From contig CAMHGU010000068.1 of the NCBI GenBank assembly GCA_946184715.1, forward strand, positions 1 through 10,008: a stretch of DNA of 10,008 bases. The letters run 5' to 3'. The position numbers and the translations under genes are program-made. The DNA is from an uncultured bacterium (GTDB taxonomy: Bacteria > Bacteroidota > Bacteroidia > Bacteroidales > Muribaculaceae). This document shows, piece after piece, positions 1-5,935 of the stretch (its first letter is position 1; every line of letters begins with the position of its first letter). Below the pieces are notes generated by a model, which saw nothing but the letters and a program-made list of their open reading frames with translations, had not been told where the DNA came from and did no database searches.

Positions 1-648
1 ATGGAAAAGATAACGATAAATAATGCGCTGCCGCGGGTGTTTGCCGGGCGCGAGGCCACGGCAAGCGAGGTGTGGGAGCAGCCGCAGGTGGAGCTTCATC
101 GCGGCAAGTTCTACATCATCAGCGCCGAGAGCGGCACCGGCAAGTCGTCGCTGTGCAGCTACATTTACGGGTTTCGCACCGACTATTCGGGTCGCATAGC
201 GATGGACGACACCGACGTGAGCACATTCACGGTGGCGCAGTGGTGCGACGTGCGCCGGTCGCACATCTCTTATCTGCCGCAGGACCTGAAGCTCTTTGCC
301 GAGCTTACCGCGCTGGAGAATGTGCAGCTTAAGAACAGGCTGTCGCATCATAAGAGTGAGAAGGAGATTACCGAGCTCTTCGGCCTACTGGGCATCGCCG
401 ATAAGCTCCACCAGCCTTGCGGCAAGCTGTCGATAGGTCAGCAGCAGCGCGTGGCTATCATACGCGCACTCTGCCAGCCGTGCGACTTCTACCTGCTCGA
501 TGAGCCGGTGAGCCACCTCGATGAGGGCAACAACCGCCTCGTGAGCGGACTGTTCACCGATGAGGCCCGCCGCCAGGGCGCCGGTATCATCGCCACCTCA
601 GTGGGCAATCACCTTCTTATTAATGCCGATAAAACGCTGAAGCTATGA
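1..648 (+). CDS. Divergent ABC transporter ATP-binding protein (LolD/FtsE-like size)
   Basis: This is a 215-residue single-domain ABC ATPase, expected to sit on the cytoplasmic face of the inner membrane and power the permease encoded next. Visible motifs in order are a Walker A variant AESGTGKSS (residues 42-50, with Ala where the usual first Gly stands), the Q-loop Gln94 in LPQD, an LSIGQ signature (143-147), Walker B FYLLDEP with catalytic Glu168, and a D-loop SHLD (171-174). The position where ABC proteins normally carry the H-loop histidine reads ATS, with Ser200, so the switch histidine seems absent. The N-terminal part lacks an obvious A-loop tyrosine, although Trp25 is nearby. The stop overlaps the permease start by four bases (ATGA), which implies coupled translation. 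The ATG lies at the first base of the window, so its upstream context and any longer start cannot be checked. The transported substrate is unknown. I recall related proteins as a conserved Bacteroidales family of unassigned role. Confidence 0.88.
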   Translation: MEKITINNALPRVFAGREATASEVWEQPQVELHRGKFYIISAESGTGKSSLCSYIYGFRTDYSGRIAMDDTDVSTFTVAQWCDVRRSHISYLPQDLKLFAELTALENVQLKNRLSHHKSEKEITELFGLLGIADKLHQPCGKLSIGQQQRVAIIRALCQPCDFYLLDEPVSHLDEGNNRLVSGLFTDEARRQGAGIIATSVGNHLLINADKTLKL

Positions 649-1841
649 AAGGTAAGGGACTAATGTGGCGCTTACTGCGCAAGAATATCAGCGCCGGCCA
701 GATGATAGGGTTCGCGCTCGCCAATCTGGTGGGACTCGCCATCGTGGTCATCGCCATCCAGTTTTACACCGATGTGAAGCCGGTGTTCTCGGGCGAGGAT
801 AGCTTCCTGCGCAAGGACTTTATGATAATCACCAAACACGTGGAGGGCATCGGCTCTCTGCTTGGCGACCGTGCGGAGTTCAGCGACGAGGCAATCTCGG
901 AGCTTGAGGCGCAGCCGTGGGTACGCCGTGTGGGGCGCTTCGCCACGTCCGACTTCGGCATCGACGCCTACTTCGGTGCCGGCGGCTCCCACACCCTGCG
1001 CACCCAGTTCTTCTTCGAGTCGATACCCGACGAGTTTATCGACGTCAAGGCCACCGGGTGGGGCTTCGACCCCGCTCAGCAGGTGGTGCCGATAATAATG
1101 TCGAAGGATTATCTGTCGCTCTACAACTTCGGCTTCGCGCAGACGCAAGGGATGCCTCAGGTGAGCGAAGCCACCATCGGCTCGGTGCCCATCACCTTCC
1201 GCTTCAGCGGCAACGGCCACGATGAGATAATGCGCGGACGCATCGTGGGGTTCTCCAATCGTTTGAACACCATCATCGTGCCCTACGACTTTATGCGATG
1301 GGCCAATGAGCGCTACTCCACCGGCCAATTCAAGAGCCCGGCGCGCCTGATAGTGGAGGTGAGCAACCCCGGCGACCCGGCAGTTGACAGCTTTATGAAA
1401 TCGCACTCCTACGAGATAGCCGGCGACAAGGCCGACAGCAACCGCGCAGCCTATTTCCTCACCGTAGTCACCACTATCGTGATTGCAGTAGGGGTGATAA
1501 TCAGCGCGTTGGCATTCTTCGTGCTGCTGCTGTCGATACACTTGCTGCTCCAGAAGAACAGCGAGAAGCTGCAGAACCTGCTGCTGCTGGGCTATTCGCC
1601 CTCGGAGGTGGCGCGGCCCTACGTCAAGATGGTGCTGATTATCAATGCCACGATACTGGTGGCCGCCGTGGCGCTGATGCTCATAGCGCGGTGGCGCTAT
1701 ATCGGCACGCTGCAGGCTATCGGCATCGAGGGCGGCACACTCGCCTGGTCGCTTATGGCCGCCGCGGTAATCATAGGCGCCATCACTGCCGGCAATGTGG
1801 TGGCCATTCGCCGGCGTGTGTCGGCGCTTTGGCACGGATAA
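645..1841 (+). CDS. FtsX/MacB-like ABC transporter permease
   Basis: This 398-residue inner-membrane protein has the one-plus-three topology of the FtsX/MacB/LolCE permeases. The first hydrophobic segment is at about 20-41, followed by a large, probably periplasmic, domain (about 42-268). Three further hydrophobic segments lie at about 270-302, 328-350 and 366-388. A cytoplasmic loop after the second segment (KNSEKLQNLLLLGYSPSEV, about 304-322) is the usual ATPase-contact region of this family. It ends in a short basic tail. The gene overlaps the upstream ATPase by four bases, so the two should form one transporter. A second in-frame ATG at 663 (residue Met7, MWRLLRKNIS) could be the true start; the first was kept because of the ATGA coupling. 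Family knowledge suggests work on envelope lipids or lipoproteins, cell-wall regulation or efflux by mechanotransmission, but nothing in the sequence chooses between these. No substrate is proposed. Confidence 0.87.
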   Translation: MKGKGLMWRLLRKNISAGQMIGFALANLVGLAIVVIAIQFYTDVKPVFSGEDSFLRKDFMIITKHVEGIGSLLGDRAEFSDEAISELEAQPWVRRVGRFATSDFGIDAYFGAGGSHTLRTQFFFESIPDEFIDVKATGWGFDPAQQVVPIIMSKDYLSLYNFGFAQTQGMPQVSEATIGSVPITFRFSGNGHDEIMRGRIVGFSNRLNTIIVPYDFMRWANERYSTGQFKSPARLIVEVSNPGDPAVDSFMKSHSYEIAGDKADSNRAAYFLTVVTTIVIAVGVIISALAFFVLLLSIHLLLQKNSEKLQNLLLLGYSPSEVARPYVKMVLIINATILVAAVALMLIARWRYIGTLQAIGIEGGTLAWSLMAAAVIIGAITAGNVVAIRRRVSALWHG

Positions 1842-1859
1842 CCCTTTTTAGTAACTTTG
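1828..1859 (+). promoter_or_regulatory. Bacteroidetes-type promoter for gltX
   Basis: A TTTG at 1828-1831 is followed after 20 bases by TAACTTTG at 1852-1859. This fits the Bacteroidetes housekeeping pattern TTTG-N19/21-TAnnTTTG exactly. The -33 box lies inside the last codons of the permease gene (stop at 1839-1841), and the gltX ATG is 33 bases after the -7 box. The 5' leader is A/T-rich with no Shine-Dalgarno-like purine run, as is usual in this phylum. Confidence 0.8.
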
Positions 1860-1891
1860 CAATATCAATAACAGAATAATACAGATACATT

Positions 1892-3430
1892 ATGGCTAAT
1901 ACCCGCAACGTAAGGGTGCGTTTCGCACCATCGCCCACAGGTCCGCTCCACATCGGTGGCGTGCGCACCGCGCTTTATAACTACCTCTTCGCTCGCCAGA
2001 ATGGCGGCACTATGATACTCCGCATCGAAGATACCGACAGCAACCGCTTTGTGCCCGGCGCCGAGGATTATATCAACGAAGCCCTGGCCTGGCTCGGTAT
2101 CGGGATTGACGAGGGAGTGCGCGAAGGTGGCGATTTCGGGCCCTACAAGCAGTCGGAGCGCCGCGACATCTATCGCCGCTACGTGAAGCAACTGCTCGAC
2201 TCCGGGCGCGCCTACTACGCCTTCGACACCCCCGAGGAGCTTGAGGCCAAGCGCAAGGAAGTGCCTAATTTCCAATACGATGCCTCCACGCGCCTGTCGA
2301 TGCGCAACTCGCTCTCGCTGGGCCTTGACGAGGCCCGCAAGCTCATCGACGCCGGAGAGAAATATGTGGTGCGATTTCTCGTGGAGCCCAATCGCGATGT
2401 CACGGTCCACGACCTCATACGCGGCGATGTGGTCATCAACTCCAAGATTATCGACGACAAGGTGCTGTACAAGAGTGCCGACGACCTTCCCACCTATCAC
2501 CTTGCCAACATCGTCGATGACCACCTGATGGAGGTGAGCCACGTGATACGCGGCGAGGAGTGGCTGCCCAGCGCGCCGCTCCACGTGCTGCTTTACGAGG
2601 CTTTCGGCTGGACCGACACTATGCCCGCCTTCGTGCACCTGCCGCTGCTGCTCAAGCCCGATGGTAAAGGCAAGCTCTCGAAGCGCGACGGCGACCGCCT
2701 CGGCTTCCCGGTGTTCCCGCTCGAATGGCACGACCCCAAGAGCGGCGATGTCTCCTCAGGGTATCGCGAGGCCGGTTATCTGCCCGAAGCTGTGGTCAAT
2801 TTCCTCGCTCTCCTCGGCTGGAACCCCGGCGATGACCGCGAGATTCTCTCGATTGATGAGCTGATACAGCTCTTCTCCTTCGAGCACTGCTCGCGCGCCG
2901 GAGCCAAATTCGATTTCGAGAAAGGCAAGTGGTTCAACCATCAGTATCTTCTGGCCAAGCCTGATGAGGAGCTGGCCGAGTTGTTTAAGCCCATCCTCGC
3001 TGCCCACGGCGTAGAGGTGGCCCGCTTCAGCGACGAGTATATCGCCCGCGCGGTGGGTCTGGTCAAGAGCCGCATATCATTCGTAGGCGACCTCTGGGAG
3101 CAAGCCGGCTTCTTCTTCGTGGCCCCCACGGAGTACAGCCCGAAGGATATCCGCAAGCGTTGGAAAGAGGACACTCCGGCCATTATGACGCAGCTTATCG
3201 ACGTGGTCAACGGCCTTGAGGATATGACCTCGAAAGCCGCTGAGGACGTGGTGCTCAAGTGGATCAGCGACAACGGCTACCACCTGGGCAACGTGATGAA
3301 CGCTTTCCGCCTGACGGTGGTGGGCGAATGTCGCGGCCCGCATATGTTCGACATCACCGAGCTGATGGGCAAGGAGGAGACAATAGCCCGCATCAAGCGC
3401 GGTATCGAAAATATCAAGTGTGAAGAGTAA
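1892..3430 (+). CDS. gltX: Glutamyl-tRNA synthetase (class I)
   Basis: This cytoplasmic enzyme activates glutamate with ATP and charges tRNA-Glu. The 512-residue length is normal for Bacteroidales GluRS. The class I Rossmann signature is at the N-terminus: FAPSPTGPLHIGG, with the HIGH-equivalent HIGG at residues 20-23. HIGG/HVGG is usual in GluRS and is not a defect. The KMSKS-equivalent loop reads KLSKR at 261-265. Between them are recognisable GluRS stretches such as GPYKQSERRDIYRRY and the glutamate/acceptor-site region VIRGEEWLPSAPLH. The C-terminal third (about 330-512) is the helical anticodon-binding part. The ATG at 1892 is chosen because it sits a normal distance after the promoter and leaves only seven residues ahead of the conserved core. 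The gene's stop overlaps the GTG of the next gene by 11 bases, making it first in an apparent three-gene unit. Whether the enzyme is discriminating (Glu only) or also charges tRNA-Gln cannot be judged here. Confidence 0.97.
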   Translation: MANTRNVRVRFAPSPTGPLHIGGVRTALYNYLFARQNGGTMILRIEDTDSNRFVPGAEDYINEALAWLGIGIDEGVREGGDFGPYKQSERRDIYRRYVKQLLDSGRAYYAFDTPEELEAKRKEVPNFQYDASTRLSMRNSLSLGLDEARKLIDAGEKYVVRFLVEPNRDVTVHDLIRGDVVINSKIIDDKVLYKSADDLPTYHLANIVDDHLMEVSHVIRGEEWLPSAPLHVLLYEAFGWTDTMPAFVHLPLLLKPDGKGKLSKRDGDRLGFPVFPLEWHDPKSGDVSSGYREAGYLPEAVVNFLALLGWNPGDDREILSIDELIQLFSFEHCSRAGAKFDFEKGKWFNHQYLLAKPDEELAELFKPILAAHGVEVARFSDEYIARAVGLVKSRISFVGDLWEQAGFFFVAPTEYSPKDIRKRWKEDTPAIMTQLIDVVNGLEDMTSKAAEDVVLKWISDNGYHLGNVMNAFRLTVVGECRGPHMFDITELMGKEETIARIKRGIENIKCEE

Positions 3431-4502
3431 GCGTCACATCCTTTTGGCTGCGATGCTGCTCGTGCTGGCAATGCCGGCCGTGGCGCAGCGCTTCGAGTGG
3501 GGCGCCGATGCGCGTATCGTGCTCGACAATCGCGAAGGTTCCGACCGCTACACCGCCACGCGCACCACTCTGCAGTCGCAGCTGGCGGCTGAGGTGGGCG
3601 TGTCGTTTATCGACGGGCAGCACCGACTGATGGCCGGCGGCGTGTGGACGCAACCCTTTGTCAACAACTTTAAGGAGGGTCGTCTCGCCCCCACGATCTA
3701 CTATCGCTACTCATCGCCTAAGCTTAGCGGCTCGCTGGGCTTGCTGCCACGCGCTCAGCTGCTGCGCAAGCCGGCCTCGTTTGTGTGGAGCGACTCCATC
3801 AACTACGCCGATGCCAACATCCGCGGCTTTCTCGTGCAATATCAGGGCACGACGGGCTTCGGCGAGCTGTGGCTCGACTGGCGCGGAATGCAGTCGCGCG
3901 AGCGGCGCGAAGCCTTTGCGGTGGTGGGGCAGGGCGAGTGGCGCTTCGCCGGCCCGTGGCTCATAGGCGGCACGGCGTTGCTCAATCATTTCGCGACCAC
4001 TCAGCCTCACGACGCGAGCCAGGGCGTGTGTGAAAACTATATCCTCAATCCGGTGGTGGGCGTGGAGCTGGGCTCCTATGTGCCGCTCGACTCGCTCTCG
4101 GTGAGGGTGGGGTGCTTGGCGAGCTTCTCGCGCGACCGCAGCGTGCAGGTGCGCCGTAACGCCGTGGGCGCCTGGCTCGATGTGGCGGCGCAGTGGCGGT
4201 GGCTCTCGCTTAAGAATACGCTCTATGCCGGCGGCCGCCCGTTCCCGTTCTACGGCAAGTACGGCTCTCTCTATAATGAGGGCGAACCGTATTATGCCGC
4301 CAAATTCTACAACCGTACCACCATCAGTGCCGATATCGTGCGCAATCAGGTAATCAACCTTCGGGCCTCAATCGACCTCAACGCTGCGAGCCACGCCTTC
4401 ACTTGGTATCAGCGCGTGACCCTCCGCGTGGCTTTCGACTCGGGCAAGTGGCGCAGCCGCTCCGGCATCAAGGGTAAGCCGTATCTTATCAATCGCTATT
4501 GA
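3420..4502 (+). CDS. Exported beta-rich protein, possible outer-membrane beta-barrel, between gltX and waaA
   Basis: I do not recognise a named family. The 360-residue product begins with a clear Sec signal peptide: basic MKSKRH, a hydrophobic core, then AVA with probable cleavage between Ala22 and Gln23. There is no lipobox cysteine. The mature part has many short alternating stretches rich in Tyr, Trp, Phe, Arg and Gly (for example TIYYRYSS, GELWLDWRG, AAQWRWLSLKN), no long hydrophobic helix, and ends with aromatic Tyr360. These traits suit an outer-membrane beta-barrel, but that is inference. The start is GTG at 3420, overlapping the end of gltX by 11 bases. The next in-frame ATG (about 3453) would destroy the signal peptide, so GTG is favoured. 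The stop is one base from the waaA ATG, so the gene is probably co-transcribed and coupled with a Kdo transferase, hinting at an envelope role. A soluble periplasmic beta protein is the alternative. Confidence 0.8.
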   Translation: MKSKRHILLAAMLLVLAMPAVAQRFEWGADARIVLDNREGSDRYTATRTTLQSQLAAEVGVSFIDGQHRLMAGGVWTQPFVNNFKEGRLAPTIYYRYSSPKLSGSLGLLPRAQLLRKPASFVWSDSINYADANIRGFLVQYQGTTGFGELWLDWRGMQSRERREAFAVVGQGEWRFAGPWLIGGTALLNHFATTQPHDASQGVCENYILNPVVGVELGSYVPLDSLSVRVGCLASFSRDRSVQVRRNAVGAWLDVAAQWRWLSLKNTLYAGGRPFPFYGKYGSLYNEGEPYYAAKFYNRTTISADIVRNQVINLRASIDLNAASHAFTWYQRVTLRVAFDSGKWRSRSGIKGKPYLINRY

Positions 4503-4503
4503 A

Positions 4504-5742
4504 ATGAACCTACTATATAATCTTGGTATCAAGCTCTATGCCTGCGGCGTCAAGATAGCCGCCGCGGCCGGCAACGGCAAAGCGCGGCTGATGACCGAAG
4601 GACACAAGCGAGTGCTCGGCGACTTGGCAACGTTGCCGGCCGACGCCCGGCCTATCTGGGTACATGCCGCCTCGCTCGGCGAGTTTGAGCAGGGCCGCCC
4701 GCTGATAGAGCGCATACGCCGGGAGCTGCCCGGCCGCCCGGTGCTGCTCACCTTCTTCTCGCCTTCGGGCTACGAGGTGCGCAAGGGCTACGACAAGGCC
4801 GATGTGGTGACCTATCTGCCGCTCGACACCCCGGCACGGGTGCGCCGCTTCCTCGATGCCGCGCGCCCCTCGATGGCTATTATGGTCAAATACGAGTTCT
4901 GGGGCAACTACCTGCAAGAGCTGCGCCGCCGCGCCATTCCCACCTATCTCATTTCGGCGATATTCCGGCCCGAGCAGGCGTTTTTCAAGCCGTGGGGCGG
5001 CACGTTCCGTTCGATGCTGCGCTGCTACACCCACATCTTCGTGCAGGACGACAATTCGCGCAAGCTGTTGCACGGCGTGGGGTGCGACAATGTAACCGTG
5101 GCCGGCGACACCCGCTTCGACCGTGTCACCGACATTATGCGCGCCGCGCGCGATTTCCCCGACCTGCGCGAGTTTGCCGCATCGCAGCCCACCCTGCTGA
5201 TGGGCAGCTCGTGGCCGGCCGATGAGGACGTGGTGATTCCCTATTTCAACGCCCACGCTGATGTAATGCGCCTGATTATCGCGCCCCACGAGTTCGACGA
5301 AGAACGGCTGCGCGCGCTCATCGACCGCATCGACGGCAAGGCTGTGCGCTATAGCCGTGTGGCTCAGGGGCTTGACGATATTGCCGATGCCCGCTGCGTG
5401 ATTATCGATAGCTTCGGCATCTTGTCGTCGTGCTATCGCTACGCCGCTATCGCCTATGTGGGCGGTGGCTTCGGCGCCGGCATTCACAACATCAACGAGG
5501 CCGCGGTTTACGGCATTCCGGTGCTCTTCGGCCCGCGCCACGACAAGTTTAAGGAGGCTACCGACCTCATAGCCTGCGGCGGAGCCTTTGAGGTGACTTC
5601 GGCCCAATCGCTCGCCGAGCGGCTCAGCCGCCTGCTCTCCGACGATGCTGCCCGCGCAGCTGCCGGCGCTGCCGCCGGTGCCTACGTCAACTCCTGCCTC
5701 GGCGCCACCGACCGCATCTTCAGCGCCATCTTCCCCCGATAA
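4504..5742 (+). CDS. waaA: 3-deoxy-D-manno-octulosonic acid (Kdo) transferase
   Basis: WaaA (KdtA) transfers Kdo from CMP-Kdo to the lipid A precursor on the inner face of the cytoplasmic membrane, an essential step in making LPS/LOS in most Gram-negative bacteria. The 412 residues match family length. The N-terminal segment LLYNLGIKLYACGVKIAAAA is the expected membrane-associated helix. The catalytic-base motif is HAASLGE, with Glu60 as the probable base. Further GT30 landmarks are the conserved MVKYEFWGNY, AGDTRFD (Gly201), GSSW (234-237), APHEFDEERL (His262) and the glycine-rich GGGFGAGIHNINEA (about 320-333), which contacts the nucleotide sugar in the C-terminal GT-B half. The ATG is one base after the stop of the preceding gene and no Shine-Dalgarno sequence precedes it, so translation is probably coupled. 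Whether it adds one or more Kdo residues cannot be read from sequence. Confidence 0.95.
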   Translation: MNLLYNLGIKLYACGVKIAAAAGNGKARLMTEGHKRVLGDLATLPADARPIWVHAASLGEFEQGRPLIERIRRELPGRPVLLTFFSPSGYEVRKGYDKADVVTYLPLDTPARVRRFLDAARPSMAIMVKYEFWGNYLQELRRRAIPTYLISAIFRPEQAFFKPWGGTFRSMLRCYTHIFVQDDNSRKLLHGVGCDNVTVAGDTRFDRVTDIMRAARDFPDLREFAASQPTLLMGSSWPADEDVVIPYFNAHADVMRLIIAPHEFDEERLRALIDRIDGKAVRYSRVAQGLDDIADARCVIIDSFGILSSCYRYAAIAYVGGGFGAGIHNINEAAVYGIPVLFGPRHDKFKEATDLIACGGAFEVTSAQSLAERLSRLLSDDAARAAAGAAAGAYVNSCLGATDRIFSAIFPR

Positions 5743-5775
5743 CCGCCATCAGCGGCCCCTTCCCGTTCTCAGATA

Positions 5776-5811
5776 ATCCCTATTACTCCCATTTCTCCTA
5801 TTGCTCCCATC
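5776..5811. repeat. Four degenerate 9-base tandem repeats in the intergenic gap
   Basis: Four consecutive 9-mers fit NCTCCYATT: ATCCCTATT (5776-5784), ACTCCCATT, TCTCCTATT and GCTCCCATC (5803-5811). The first copy has two mismatches and the last has one. The array is pyrimidine-rich on the + strand and lies 34 bases after the waaA stop. No protein frame is evident. Its role is unknown. Confidence 0.65.
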
Positions 5812-5868
5812 GTAGAATAAATGAAGAAAAGGTGGCTGAGGAGTGGCTGCAATCTCGCTGAAAATGCT

Positions 5869-5876
5869 TAACTTTG
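5869..5876 (+). promoter_or_regulatory. Promoter -7 element ahead of the M6 peptidase gene
   Basis: TAACTTTG is identical to the -7 box of the gltX promoter and lies 59 bases before the peptidase ATG. No TTTG stands 19-21 bases upstream; that stretch reads around GGAGTGGCTGC (5840-5850). The -33 half is therefore weak or absent, which could mean help from an activator. The leader that follows (5877-5935) is A/T-rich without a Shine-Dalgarno sequence, the normal Bacteroidetes layout. Confidence 0.6.
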
Positions 5877-5935
5877 CGTAATTTTCGATACGAAGAAATC
5901 TAATCAATCTCTTTTATTAACTTAATTATCTATCA

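Noticed and set aside
672..1835. Long open frame on the - strand opposite the permease
   Set aside because: It mirrors the permease codons in a GC-rich gene. The product is His/Arg/Gly-rich, has no membrane or family pattern, and has no promoter.
1949..1960. HIGG in place of HIGH in the synthetase
   Set aside because: HIGG/HVGG is the normal form in glutamyl-tRNA synthetases and does not suggest an inactive enzyme.
4513..5607. Long - strand open frame opposite waaA
   Set aside because: It is an antisense shadow of a well-supported gene. Its composition is rich in His, Ala, Gly and Arg, with no recognisable motif.
5743..5755. Possible terminator hairpin CCGC-CATCA-GCGG just after the waaA stop
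   Set aside because: The stem has only four pairs and is followed by a C-rich rather than T-rich run, so it is too weak to call.
5821..5871. 16-codon open frame beginning ATGAAGAAAAGG
   Set aside because: It looks like a small basic peptide, but it ends inside the -7 element and would lie upstream of the likely transcript start. No conservation evidence is available.
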